Shown here in pieces: positions 17,401 through 25,535 of a stretch of 64,000 nt of DNA. Source of the stretch: Rhizobium grahamii CCGE 502 (GTDB lineage Bacteria; Pseudomonadota; Alphaproteobacteria; Rhizobiales; Rhizobiaceae). Under the pieces are notes generated by a model. That model made no database searches. It was not told where the DNA came from and saw only the letters and a list, made by a program, of their open reading frames with translations. The stretch spans positions 124,001 through 188,000 of the forward strand of contig NZ_AEYE02000029.1 in NCBI RefSeq assembly GCF_000298315.2, given 5' to 3'. How positions within the stretch are numbered: the first letter of the stretch is position 1; each line of letters begins with the position of its first letter. Made by a program: the position numbers and the translations under genes.

Positions 17401-18258
17401 TCAGGCGTTCGATGAGATCGCTTTGATGGATGAGAGGAGGTCTTCGACCCCCGACAAAACGGCAGCGCCAGACATGCCGGTTGAGGCAGCGCTAGACATG
17501 CCTCCTTTCATCGCGGCAAGTAGTTCCCGCCGCTCAGATTTCGATACGCCCGCACGGGCGAGAAAAGTCTCGATTTTGTGAGACGCAACCACGACCTTGC
17601 CCTCAATCGAGTTCTTGGCCTTGCTGTCGATCTCGTCGGCTGACAATAGCGTATCAGCGAAGCCCTTAGCGACGGCGTCCGCGCCACCGATCCAAGTCTC
17701 ACGATCGAGCATCTTTCCAAGCTCCTTCGGATCAATGCCGGTGCGGGCAGCGTAGATATCGACCGCGGCGAGATCGAATGGCTCAAGCCAGTCGGCGACA
17801 TTTCGAAGTTCGTTTCTGTCGCCCATCGCAAAGACCCACGTATTGTGGATCATTAGGAAGCCGGCGCGAGCAATTTGCACCTCGTCGGCGGCCATTGCGA
17901 TGACAGAGGCAGCCGAGGCGGCAATGCCGACGATCTTTACGGTGACGTTCGCCGGGTGCTCGCGAAGGAGATTGTAGATCGCCAGCCCTTCGAAGTAGTC
18001 GCCGCCAGGGGAGTTGATCGAGACAGTGACATCTTTCTTGCCGATGGCACGGAGCGCCCCGGAGATCCGCTTGGCTGTTACCCCATCTCCCATCCAGTCT
18101 GCTCCGATCGGCTCCATGATGGAGATCGTGTTTTCCTCATCTTCCTTGGCAGCAGCCCGAATGCTGGAGTTCCAACGATCGAGCACATGCGGAGAAACTT
18201 CCGAACGCAGACCAGGGCGAACCGCTATGTTCGCGGCGGGGAGACTACGTATGGTCAT
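17401..18258 (-). CDS. Prohead maturation protease, ClpP-like (S14)
   Basis: A 285-residue protease with a ClpP fold. The strand-turn INSPGGD (about residues 81-87), the nucleophile Ser115 in GIAASAAS, His138 in FLMIHNTW, and an Asp in the following helix (D162 or D167) make up the expected catalytic set. It would cut the scaffold part of the capsid precursor. The gene overlaps the portal gene by 14 bases and ends 28 bases before the capsid gene, the standard portal-protease-capsid order. Confidence 0.9.
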   Translation of the reverse strand: MTIRSLPAANIAVRPGLRSEVSPHVLDRWNSSIRAAAKEDEENTISIMEPIGADWMGDGVTAKRISGALRAIGKKDVTVSINSPGGDYFEGLAIYNLLREHPANVTVKIVGIAASAASVIAMAADEVQIARAGFLMIHNTWVFAMGDRNELRNVADWLEPFDLAAVDIYAARTGIDPKELGKMLDRETWIGGADAVAKGFADTLLSADEIDSKAKNSIEGKVVVASHKIETFLARAGVSKSERRELLAAMKGGMSSAASTGMSGAAVLSGVEDLLSSIKAISSNA

Positions 18259-19576
18259 CAGGAAGCCTTTCGCTCTGTTCGATACCTAGCCAGGCGCGCA
18301 TTGCGGCGCGTGCGGTATTGTTGTCGGTTGCGTTTCCAAGCAGATGAAGTGGTGCGAGGTTCGTCTGAGCTGTCAGCGCATCGCCCCCGGCGACACGGGG
18401 AAGGTTAAGTTTGGCGCGACCCTCGTTACGGGTCATCAGGCCGTTCTGCGTCATCGTCGACAGGAACGCTGCCTTGGACTTGCTGTCCATTTGCAGCAGC
18501 GCTTCGCGATTGAACTCGGCATAACGTCTGCGATTGCCTGTCGGCCGGATAAGCTGCTTCTTGATCCGCGCCTCGATCCGGTCGCAAAGAGGATCAATCC
18601 CGAGGGTCAGCCAAGCCAGCAGGATCTGCTCTACCCCGGAGCCCCACATCGTCTGCCCTTGCGCAGCGTGGCCGATGATAATTGGCGGCACGCCCCACCA
18701 GCGGCATATCTCCTCGACGCTGAACCGTTTGTTCTCCAGCATCTGGGCATCAACTGGAGAGAGAGCTAGTCGATCGTACTTCAGGCCTGCCTCAAGAACC
18801 ATCAGCTTGCCGGCGTTCGTCGACCCGACAAACCTCTCCATGATCTTCTGAAGAGCCTCGCGCTGATCCTTCTCCAGCGTCTTGTCCGAGGACAGGACGC
18901 CGCTGGCCTGCAGCCCATTCCCGTAAAGTTTCCCTGCCGCCTCGTCGATGGCAATCGCAGATCCAAAGGCCTGCGCGCCGAACTGAATTGGCGAGAGACC
19001 AACATCACCGCCAAACCCAAAGCCACGAAGATGGAATACCTTTTCGCGGGGGAGAACCTCGTTCTTGCCTCGATCCGAGTAGTTGTACTTCAAGACGCCT
19101 TCGGCATCCCGAAACGGCCAACAATGCGTGCTCGCCATCGGCTGTAGCGCACTGAGGCGTCGACCAGTCTCGACCTTCTCAGAATACGCATTTCCGGTCG
19201 CCGCCATCCAAGCAACCTGCGATTCCCAGTACTCGAGCGGCGTCTGGTCTTCGTTCGGGCTGTCGCAGATGACTTCTGCAACATCGTCATCGTCGATGCG
19301 GACCCGGTCATTATCGCCGCGACGTTCATACATCGCCAGAGGAAGGCACGACACAGCCTGCGCGGTCAGCCGGATGCATGCCCAGGCGGTGGCGAGCTGG
19401 AGAACGGAATGAAGATTGACGCTCTTTCCTGCGTGGTTTCCCGTTCCGAACGCCGCCGCCCATCCAGCGCCATTCTTAAGCGTCAGCCGACGCTCTTTCG
19501 CGGCCAGCTGGTCATTCGTCATGTTCGCCGGGGCGACCTCCTGGCGAGAACGTTTCTTCGTACGTGAGGCCATCAA
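18245..19576 (-). CDS. Portal protein, HK97 family
   Basis: A 443-residue portal. Family marks include the SVLQLATAWACIRLTAQAVS helix near residue 60, AATGNAYSEKVE, the HLRGFGFGGDVGLSP loop, and the ICRWWGVPPIIIG segment near residue 290. It forms the dodecameric DNA channel at one capsid vertex. Its start overlaps the terminase stop (ATGA). Confidence 0.92.
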   Translation of the reverse strand: MMASRTKKRSRQEVAPANMTNDQLAAKERRLTLKNGAGWAAAFGTGNHAGKSVNLHSVLQLATAWACIRLTAQAVSCLPLAMYERRGDNDRVRIDDDDVAEVICDSPNEDQTPLEYWESQVAWMAATGNAYSEKVETGRRLSALQPMASTHCWPFRDAEGVLKYNYSDRGKNEVLPREKVFHLRGFGFGGDVGLSPIQFGAQAFGSAIAIDEAAGKLYGNGLQASGVLSSDKTLEKDQREALQKIMERFVGSTNAGKLMVLEAGLKYDRLALSPVDAQMLENKRFSVEEICRWWGVPPIIIGHAAQGQTMWGSGVEQILLAWLTLGIDPLCDRIEARIKKQLIRPTGNRRRYAEFNREALLQMDSKSKAAFLSTMTQNGLMTRNEGRAKLNLPRVAGGDALTAQTNLAPLHLLGNATDNNTARAAMRAWLGIEQSERLPDDHT

Positions 19577-21345
19577 GCACCGACCATGACAGGGTTGGAA
19601 AGGAAGTCATTCAGGCTTTCGAGCCTGAATGGTTCCGGATTTCTGCTCATCAGCGTGACGGCGTTGAACATCGCCATCGCCGGATCAATCTTTGCGTCAC
19701 CGGCCGTCTGCTTTGTTGCCCGGATCGCCGTGGCGGTAGGCTCGATCTTCAGGTTCGAGATGCACCACTCCATGAGCGGGCCGCCAGCGTGTCTAAACAG
19801 CCCACTTTTCAAGCGCCGCCCCGTCGTCTTCAGGGCGTTCATCATACCGATCCCCTGAGGTGCCCCGATCAGGAGGCCGTTGTCGATCGTGACGTCGATC
19901 TCTGCCAAGGCATCGATCAGGTCACCAATACCCGCTGGGTCGACGGCGACGCCGCCGAGTTTGTTGGCCATTTTGATCTGGTTGATGCGTTCGACGATCT
20001 CACCCATGTCGCTCAAACCATCGCTGACGATGGTGAGGTGACCTGAGCCCTTTAGGTCGAGAAGCTTCGGAGCGATCTTCTTCCTTATGCGAAGGACATC
20101 CTCGTCGCAGTAAGCATGGGACCACCCCAGCCACCGCTTCATGAATGCCTTGCGCTTGACACCATCCACCTCGATATCAACCTCGATTTCACCAGGCTCC
20201 CGCCCGACGATCGAGAAGCCGAAGAGGTCATCGAGGCCGCCGCCGTCAATGCCGACAGTCAGACACTCGCAGCGTCGCAAGATCTTATGAAACGCCTCGA
20301 TATGAGGAAGCTTCGAAAGAATATTATCAGCGCCACCAATCCAGAGAGGCGCGCCTTCCCACCGATTGGCGCGATGGCGCATGCCGATCTCGACGTTAAG
20401 ATGCTTGGCCAGGAAGGACTGGATCGTATCGCCCTCCTCGTCATCGCCAGCCTGTACCTTATCGAACTTCCGCTCCAGCCAGTCCTGGCGAACGGAGCGC
20501 CCCATGTTCGGGTTGGTGATGTAAAAGTTCTTCGGGTCCAGGTAAGCCCTGTCCTCGACCAACTGATCTGGGAACTCATACAGCACGGGCAAGCTGCGCG
20601 GATCATCGATCTTCCCATCTCGGACTTTACGGAAGTAATCGAGCTTCTCCCGAAATACTCCGGCTGGCGGCTCGTCGGCTTGCGTCGTGATGTAGATCAC
20701 GAAGCCCTCCGGCCTAGATATCAATCCCCCGGTCGCTTCCTGAAGCATCGAGCCGGCCCCGGCCTGTTTGCCGAACAGCCACAACTCCTCAATGAGTACG
20801 AATGCTGCTTTCTTGCCGGATGATGTTTTGGAATCGGCGGAGATTACCTTGAGAACCGCCTTCGTCCGAAGGTGAGTGATCTTCTTCAGGTTCCGATTTA
20901 CATCGAGGAACTCCTTCAGCTCCGGATCAGCATCGACCATGTCGGCCGCTGGGTTGAAGGAATTTCCCGCGATTTCCTGCGTTGGAGCCAAGATGAGCAG
21001 CTCGGCGGAGTGTCGCCAGTTGCGTATCAGTGCCGTCAACATGATCCCGGCGGCCAGTGTACTCTTGATGTTCTTCTTCGAGATAAGGAGAAAAAACTCC
21101 TCAATCAACCTCTGGCCTGTCTCGGCATCGTAGGCTCCGAAGATCGCCCGCACGAAGTCGAAAACATACTCGCCGCAGGCCTCGCCAAATGTCGGTTGCC
21201 CTGCAACATCGACGATGCGGAGCGACTTGAAGACTTCAAGCGCTGCCTCGGCCTCATCCGGGAAAAGCGGATCGAACGCAATGAGCGAACGACGATTAAC
21301 AATCCGATCTTCCCAATCGAGACAGGCAGTGGACCACTTCATCAA
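19573..21345 (-). CDS. Terminase large subunit
   Basis: A 590-residue packaging motor of the Terminase_1 (HK97) type. The ATPase part has a degenerate Walker A (SKKNIKST, about residues 89-96) and a Walker B FVLIEELW (about 182-189, Glu-Glu instead of Asp-Glu). The C-terminal nuclease part begins around VGIDGGGLDD (about residue 365) with acidic residues for metal binding. It cuts concatemers and drives DNA into the prohead. It is coupled to the small subunit upstream and the portal downstream by ATGA overlaps. Confidence 0.93.
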   Translation of the reverse strand: MMKWSTACLDWEDRIVNRRSLIAFDPLFPDEAEAALEVFKSLRIVDVAGQPTFGEACGEYVFDFVRAIFGAYDAETGQRLIEEFFLLISKKNIKSTLAAGIMLTALIRNWRHSAELLILAPTQEIAGNSFNPAADMVDADPELKEFLDVNRNLKKITHLRTKAVLKVISADSKTSSGKKAAFVLIEELWLFGKQAGAGSMLQEATGGLISRPEGFVIYITTQADEPPAGVFREKLDYFRKVRDGKIDDPRSLPVLYEFPDQLVEDRAYLDPKNFYITNPNMGRSVRQDWLERKFDKVQAGDDEEGDTIQSFLAKHLNVEIGMRHRANRWEGAPLWIGGADNILSKLPHIEAFHKILRRCECLTVGIDGGGLDDLFGFSIVGREPGEIEVDIEVDGVKRKAFMKRWLGWSHAYCDEDVLRIRKKIAPKLLDLKGSGHLTIVSDGLSDMGEIVERINQIKMANKLGGVAVDPAGIGDLIDALAEIDVTIDNGLLIGAPQGIGMMNALKTTGRRLKSGLFRHAGGPLMEWCISNLKIEPTATAIRATKQTAGDAKIDPAMAMFNAVTLMSRNPEPFRLESLNDFLSNPVMVGA

Positions 21346-21824
21346 CGGTTATCGACGATCAGCTTCGGTGCTGATGGTGGAGCGAACTTCCCTGAGACCT
21401 TTTGCGCCGCCAGCTGTCGCTCCTCCTTCTTCCCGAGCTTCCTCGTCTTCTCCTGCTGTTTGGGTTTCTCTCTGCCTTTGAACTTGGCCTCAGCCCCTTC
21501 GGATCCGACCTTATCAAGCATAGACAAGGCAGCATTCAGAGCTGAGGCATTGCCGGAAAGGCCTTGTTGGATCTGCGTCACCCGCAGCTTTGTCTTCAAA
21601 CGATCAAGCATCAGCTCGCGATGCTTGATCAAATGCAAATAATGTTTCCGAAAAGTCGGGACCGAAAGGCCGAGGCGCTTTGCAACCTCTTGGTTTGTTT
21701 GGCCAGATGCCAGTAACACCATGACAAATATGATGTTTTCTTCCGATGGCTCATGCTCCGGCCTGCCGCGCTTGGCGTCGACAGTCAGCAGAGGGTTGCC
21801 GAAGAGGTCAAAATCTTGGGTCAT
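21342..21824 (-). CDS. Terminase small subunit
   Basis: A 160-residue protein with an N-terminal helix-turn-helix (about residues 28-60: QTNQEVAKRLGLSVPTFRKHY) that would bind the packaging site, a central helical oligomerisation part, and a Lys-rich tail. It immediately precedes and overlaps the large subunit gene. No strong Shine-Dalgarno sequence is visible, so the start at 21824 is reasonable but not certain. Confidence 0.82.
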   Translation of the reverse strand: MTQDFDLFGNPLLTVDAKRGRPEHEPSEENIIFVMVLLASGQTNQEVAKRLGLSVPTFRKHYLHLIKHRELMLDRLKTKLRVTQIQQGLSGNASALNAALSMLDKVGSEGAEAKFKGREKPKQQEKTRKLGKKEERQLAAQKVSGKFAPPSAPKLIVDNR

Positions 21825-21925
21825 CGGAAAAAAATCGTGTGCGTGAGAGGGGCGCGGGTCCGGGCCGAGGCGGCCTTTCAGACTTTTGACCCACCCCCCT
21901 TGAGCGGTCTGGGCCTCCGATGTCT

Positions 21926-22123
21926 TCAGGCTCCGGCCTCGTCGGTGTTGCTGTCATCGACCTCGATGACCACGGTCGTGCCACTTATGGTGCCTGCTAA
22001 CTCGAAGAGCTTTGTCGCCATCCACATCCGGAGAGCGAAGCCCTTGGGCAGGCGAACACCGATCCTCAGGGTTCGTAGCAGTTCGCTGCCGTCGACAATG
22101 ATCTCGCCTGCATCCTTGGCCAT
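21926..22123 (-). CDS. Conserved small phage protein
   Basis: A 65-residue protein encoded between the HNH endonuclease and terminase genes. It opens with MAKDAGEIIVDGSELLRTL and contains RIGVRLPKGFALRMW, a pattern I have seen in short proteins near terminase genes of rhizobial prophages. It is probably cytoplasmic. Function unknown. Confidence 0.6.
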   Translation of the reverse strand: MAKDAGEIIVDGSELLRTLRIGVRLPKGFALRMWMATKLFELAGTISGTTVVIEVDDSNTDEAGA

Positions 22124-22124
22124 A

Positions 22125-22508
22125 TCACCAACCGGGCCGAGCCCGCTCCTGCTTCTGCTTCTCGCTGTCGTGGTAAGCCTTGCTTACGGTCTGCAGGTTG
22201 TTCACATCCCAGAACAGCCGCTCGTCACCGCGATGCGGGATCTTGTGGTCAACCACCGGACTGTTATCGGCTGGATGCTTGCCGCTGCAGAGAACACCCG
22301 TTTGCTTGCAGGTGTAGAGGTCACGCCTCAGCACTTCCTCCCGCAGCTTCCGCCATCGGTTGCTCTTGTACCAGGCCCGCCATGGCTGGCTCTGGTCACG
22401 CTCACGACTGCGTTGAGCTTCCGCTTCCTGTCGCGTCGATGGCGATATTGGAGAGAGGCGAGAGCCAAGCGTCTTGAGCCTTGGCTTCAGAGATGTGAGC
22501 TTGCCCAT
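22125..22508 (-). CDS. HNH endonuclease next to terminase
   Basis: A 127-residue protein. The HNH core is VVDHKIPHRGD ... NNLQTVSKAYHD, with a CKQTGVLC Cys pair upstream that may bind zinc, and a WRKLREEVLRRD lead-in. HNH proteins beside HK97-type terminases assist cleavage during packaging. The chosen start (ATG at 22508) lies only about 12 bases after the T-run of a strong hairpin terminator, which suggests its expression depends on terminator read-through. Longer in-frame starts would run through the preceding gene. Confidence 0.8.
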   Translation of the reverse strand: MGKLTSLKPRLKTLGSRLSPISPSTRQEAEAQRSRERDQSQPWRAWYKSNRWRKLREEVLRRDLYTCKQTGVLCSGKHPADNSPVVDHKIPHRGDERLFWDVNNLQTVSKAYHDSEKQKQERARPGW

Positions 22509-22518
22509 ACCCTTAGAC

Positions 22519-22543
22519 AGAAAAGGCGACCCGAAGGCCGCCC
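22519..22543 (-). terminator. Strong UUCG-loop Rho-independent terminator
   Basis: On the minus strand GGCGGCC-TTCG-GGTCGCC forms a seven-pair stem (one G-T pair) closed by a UUCG tetraloop and followed by TTTTCTG. It lies after the small gene ending at 22555 and directly before the HNH start, so it stands between the NusG-like gene and all packaging and head genes. A second hairpin with nearly the same sequence is about 320 bases upstream. Confidence 0.8.
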
Positions 22544-22554
22544 TGTCCGTGATG

Positions 22555-22779
22555 CTACTCCACTGGAGAGAAGTCGACATAGTATTGCTTTCCGATGACG
22601 AGCTGCTCAGCAGCCGCGGGATTGTCGATGTTGTACTCGGCAAACCCGCTCGGCGTCGCTTTCGAGAACGACAGGTCCTCAGCTATCGCCTTGTCATAGG
22701 TGCAGCGGAAGATTGCCTTCGAGCCGCCCCATGCATTCGCGTAAACGTTCTCCAGCGTCATCTTGCAACGGATACCCAT
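22555..22779 (-). CDS. Conserved small phage protein flanked by terminators
   Basis: A 74-residue acidic protein with a clear AGGAG site seven bases before its ATG. I do not recognise a domain. The C-terminal EQLVIGKQYYVDFSPVE is similar to the end of a broken open frame just upstream (22861-22971), so the two may be paralogues. It has a terminator before and after it, making it a separate transcription unit or an antitermination checkpoint. Confidence 0.65.
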   Translation of the reverse strand: MGIRCKMTLENVYANAWGGSKAIFRCTYDKAIAEDLSFSKATPSGFAEYNIDNPAAAEQLVIGKQYYVDFSPVE

Positions 22780-22839
22780 TGCGATCTCCTGATCTAGGAT
22801 TTCATGAGCCCAGCACGACAGCCCATAACCTAGAAACAG

Positions 22840-22863
22840 AAAAGGCGACCATCAGGCCGCCTA
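22840..22863 (-). terminator. Rho-independent terminator preceding the late genes
   Basis: On the minus strand AGGCGGCC-TGAT-GGTCGCCT forms a stem with one mismatch and is followed by TTTTCTG. Sequence and position relative to a stop codon closely match the terminator at 22519-22543. It stands between the NusG-like gene and the late operon. Confidence 0.7.
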
Positions 22864-22971
22864 GTTGGATGCAACAGAGAAGTCATAGCAGTAGCACTGG
22901 CCTTGAGTCAGTGCCTCGAATTTGAGGCGGTCAAGGCTGGGGCCGGGTGCGATGTTCCCTGCGGCTTTCGC
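22861..22971 (-). pseudogene. Remnant 3' end of a paralogue of the 22555-22779 gene
   Basis: A 36-codon open frame with no start and an in-frame stop immediately before it ends in GQCYCYDFSVASN. This resembles the GKQYYVDFSPVE end of the neighbouring 74-residue protein, and it is followed by the same type of terminator. It looks like a decayed or partial duplicate of that gene with its terminator. The remaining bases up to 23043 hold nothing else I can name. Confidence 0.45.
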
Positions 22972-23043
22972 CTACTCTCCACATCGTCCAGCGATGAGAT
23001 CAGAGGGTTCGCTTGTCCGGCTCGTCCAGTGACATAATTGCTG

Positions 23044-23730
23044 TCATGACTTTTTCAGGAAAGCAAGAGGCATACTCTCGACATCGAAGCGCTTTCCAAA
23101 AACGTCGATCTTCACCCTGGCCTGTGCCTGTCGGCACCACTTCACAGCCACGATTAGGCACGAGAGTCCGGAGAAGGGACCAAAGGTAATCTCGGCAATG
23201 TCACCCTCCTTCATCGATTTGTCCGTCTTCACGTAAGGTATATCTCCGCTGCTGGTAAGCGCTTTGAAACGCTCAATATCTTCGTTTCTGACGACATGAT
23301 AGCCGTTCGGCCCGCCGACGATATCGATCACGTGCTTGACGTTTTTTAGCCCCTGAAATGCATCGCCTGATGGCACGAAACGGACGAGCATATATGACGG
23401 GAAGAACGGTCTCGATCCCTCGATTCTCGTTCCCTTGTGAACGCGAAAGATCTTTTCCGACGGCATGAAAGCCTCGACATTCGCGGCCTCAAGATACTTT
23501 TCCACAATGAACTCTTTGCCGCTCTCCACCCGTAGGCAGTACCAATTCGCCATTTTCGGCTTCCTTTCACACATTTCCTTGGATGCCGACCGCAACCTGT
23601 CCGCTGCGATTCTTGCGATCCGGTCTGCTCTCGTCGAACGCTGATAGGCTCGCAACTTCTCGAGGTGCGACAGCTCGGCCTCGATCATCGGCCGATAGTT
23701 GATCTTCCTTCCGGTGATCTTACGCTGCAT
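23044..23730 (-). CDS. Phage NusG/RfaH-like transcription elongation factor (putative late antiterminator)
   Basis: The core (169 residues from an ATG at 23553) is a NusG-type protein. An NGN domain starts NWYCLRVESGKEFIVEKYL and includes the FFPSYMLVRF strand, followed by a KOW domain (EITFGPFSGLSCLI ... FGKRFDVESMPLAF). In the family the NGN domain binds RNA polymerase. In frame upstream is a 59-residue basic helical extension. The ATG at 23730 has AGGGG eight bases before it and the ATG at 23553 has AAAGGAAG, so either or both may be used. The gene is the last before two hairpin terminators and the late operon, which suggests a Q-like antitermination role. Confidence 0.85.
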   Translation of the reverse strand: MQRKITGRKINYRPMIEAELSHLEKLRAYQRSTRADRIARIAADRLRSASKEMCERKPKMANWYCLRVESGKEFIVEKYLEAANVEAFMPSEKIFRVHKGTRIEGSRPFFPSYMLVRFVPSGDAFQGLKNVKHVIDIVGGPNGYHVVRNEDIERFKALTSSGDIPYVKTDKSMKEGDIAEITFGPFSGLSCLIVAVKWCRQAQARVKIDVFGKRFDVESMPLAFLKKS

Positions 23731-24964
23731 TGTCATTGCCCCTGACCTCTCTCAGTGCCGCCTCAAATTCGCTCAGTGCCAGTTCACAAGCCTCATCGAG
23801 ATCCTCGATCGCATCAGGCAGGCGCGGGAACTGCATCCATTCCAGACCCTCAGGAGCCATCAGCCATGGCCAGCAACGACGATGGTGCAGGCGCTGCCAC
23901 GCCTTCCAGACGTCGCCGCCTACCTTCACCTTGTCGAAGGTCTGGGCCATCGCCACAATGCGAGATGGGACGTTGAAACGCTTCCTTTGCGTTGTCGTGT
24001 CAATGAGCCTCGAAGCCTCCGGCCATCCCTGCTTTTCGCGCTTGTCGCGCCAGATCAGATCCCGCTTTTCAGGCTTGTCATCGATGATCTTCTGCTCGAT
24101 CGGGTTGAGAGTAAGGCTGCGCTCTGGCCTCAGCAGCTCCGCCAGCAACAAGGCACGGCCGGCCCGCGAATAGGCCGTATAGGCCTCCGGCGCCGCGTGA
24201 GCTGCAAAGCCGGCCTTTTCGCCCAGCCGCTCCCAAGCGCGTTCCGAGAGGTAAGTCGCAGCCGCCTTCGAGAACTTGCGTCCAGACGCCTTCGCCGCAG
24301 CAAGGTAGTCGGCGGTGCGGTCTTCACAAGCCTTTCGCTGCTCGTCCGTCAGGTCCAGCCAGGCGCGCCGCGTCGTGGCCTCCGTATCGGTCGCATAGGT
24401 TGGCCATGTCGACCACCATTTGCGGAATCGCTTTTCCAGCGCCTTGGGATTTTCCTCCCCTTCATCATCGCGATCGCGCTCTCTCTCTTCTTCGTTAAGA
24501 TTGGAAGTTAGAGAACTGTCGTTAATAGGTGCCGGTCCAGAACCGGCAGGGGGTGCCGCCCTAGGACCGGCAGGGGGTGCCGGTATACCGGCAGGGGGTG
24601 CCTCGTCGAAGTCGCTCGGGATAGGATCGAATTCCTCTCCACCCTCGGCTTCCCATGCATCGAACGCATTGCTCGCGATGACGCGATCGAGGATGACACG
24701 ATAGTAGTGGGCACTGTCGCGGCCGCTCGCGCTGTCAACCTTGCGCTTTTCCACGGCGCCGATCTCTGCCAAACGATTGAGTGAGTCCTGAACCGTTGAA
24801 CGCCCGCAATTGAGCTCCTTCGCCATTGTCACCTGGCTACGACGGCACCAGCCCTCTTTGTTGGTGTGAGTTCCCAAGAGGCAAAGCACCCGCAGGTCAC
24901 TGCCCTTGAGACGACTGTCCGTGACAATCCACGCCGGGATTATGGAGAAACGCGGATTGCTCAT
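23720..24964 (-). CDS. Winged-helix replication initiator (lambda O-like role)
   Basis: A 414-residue protein. Residues 1-95 form a winged-helix DNA-binding domain like those of phage initiators (SDLRVLCLLGTHTNKEGWCRRS, then AKELNCGRSTVQDSLNRL). Residues about 118-145 are a Pro-Ala-Gly linker made of three PPAG repeats, encoded by 16-base direct repeats. An acidic stretch follows, then a helical C-terminal half that may load helicase. It lies in the early left operon between the methyltransferase genes and the NusG-like gene. Its role is inferred from domain order and the lambda-like placement of repeats inside it. Confidence 0.72.
   Translation of the reverse strand: MSNPRFSIIPAWIVTDSRLKGSDLRVLCLLGTHTNKEGWCRRSQVTMAKELNCGRSTVQDSLNRLAEIGAVEKRKVDSASGRDSAHYYRVILDRVIASNAFDAWEAEGGEEFDPIPSDFDEAPPAGIPAPPAGPRAAPPAGSGPAPINDSSLTSNLNEEERERDRDDEGEENPKALEKRFRKWWSTWPTYATDTEATTRRAWLDLTDEQRKACEDRTADYLAAAKASGRKFSKAAATYLSERAWERLGEKAGFAAHAAPEAYTAYSRAGRALLLAELLRPERSLTLNPIEQKIIDDKPEKRDLIWRDKREKQGWPEASRLIDTTTQRKRFNVPSRIVAMAQTFDKVKVGGDVWKAWQRLHHRRCWPWLMAPEGLEWMQFPRLPDAIEDLDEACELALSEFEAALREVRGNDNAA
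24542..24602. repeat. Three 16-bp direct repeats inside the initiator gene, candidate origin iterons
   Basis: The 16-base unit ACCGGCAGGGGGTGCC occurs perfectly at 24542-24557, 24566-24581 and 24587-24602, spaced 24 and 21 bases apart (about two helical turns). A more A+T-rich stretch lies next to the repeats at about 24490-24530, on the side toward the 3' end of the gene. Lambda has the same layout: iterons in the middle of gene O, then an A+T-rich unwinding region. The repeats also encode PPAG protein repeats, so a purely protein-level explanation is possible. Confidence 0.6.
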
Positions 24965-25260
24965 TGTGCCTCCGTGGCGCCGCCCCGCGCCGCTTCTCTG
25001 AGGTCATGGGCTGCAATATGCACCGGCATGACAATGGTCTGAGGTATCGAACCATCCGGGAGGCGCCGTGCGCTCGTTAGCGAAAGCATCGCGTCGAGGT
25101 ATGCGACACCAGCATGCAGCCCTGCCTGCCGGAGGATTTCCCGAATGTTCATGTGTTCACGATTGATGACCCAGTACGGGCAGCGGAACAGCCAATCGGC
25201 CCGCTCTGCGTCCGTTCCGGCGTCCGCGAGAATGTCGACGAGGGGCAGCATGTCGCTCAT
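24961..25260 (-). CDS. Hypothetical early phage protein
   Basis: A 99-residue protein starting MSDMLPLVDILADAG, coupled by ATGA overlaps to the genes before and after it. It contains a YWVINREHMNIREILRQAG segment and a VMPVHIAAHDLREAA tail. No family was recognised. Being locked between a small DNA-binding-like protein and the initiator suggests a role in replication or regulation. Confidence 0.6.
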   Translation of the reverse strand: MSDMLPLVDILADAGTDAERADWLFRCPYWVINREHMNIREILRQAGLHAGVAYLDAMLSLTSARRLPDGSIPQTIVMPVHIAAHDLREAARGGATEAQ

Positions 25261-25535
25261 GACAGCGCCTCGTCGGTCAAGGTCACGCCGACAGCCTCCG
25301 GGTCGACCCAAAGTGCCGCCCAGATCCGCCGCCGAGGCTCGACATCGTGAAGCCGACCATCGTATGCCAAGTCGAAGGCCTCACGCGATAGTCCACTTAG
25401 CTTTCGAAGCTCCACCTTCGCTGCCCGCGCACCGGTCGTGCCGAAAGCCGGATAAGCTGTACGGGCCATCTTTTCGACGCGGAGCCGCAGAAAGCGCTTC
25501 AGCATAAGCGGAGAGAAATCGTCAGCGACCGCCAT
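25257..25535 (-). CDS. Hypothetical early phage protein, basic helical
   Basis: A 92-residue, Arg-rich helical protein (KRFLRLRVEKMARTAYPAFG near the N-terminus). It shares 14 bases with the methyltransferase gene and an ATGA with the following gene. No catalytic motif is seen. A small DNA-binding or accessory replication protein is possible but not shown. Confidence 0.6.
   Translation of the reverse strand: MAVADDFSPLMLKRFLRLRVEKMARTAYPAFGTTGARAAKVELRKLSGLSREAFDLAYDGRLHDVEPRRRIWAALWVDPEAVGVTLTDEALS

Noticed and set aside
9002-21824. Gene transfer agent instead of a phage
   Set aside because: The head and tail genes resemble GTA genes, but a repressor, integrase, excisionase, att site, lysis genes and a dedicated terminase small subunit show a true temperate phage.
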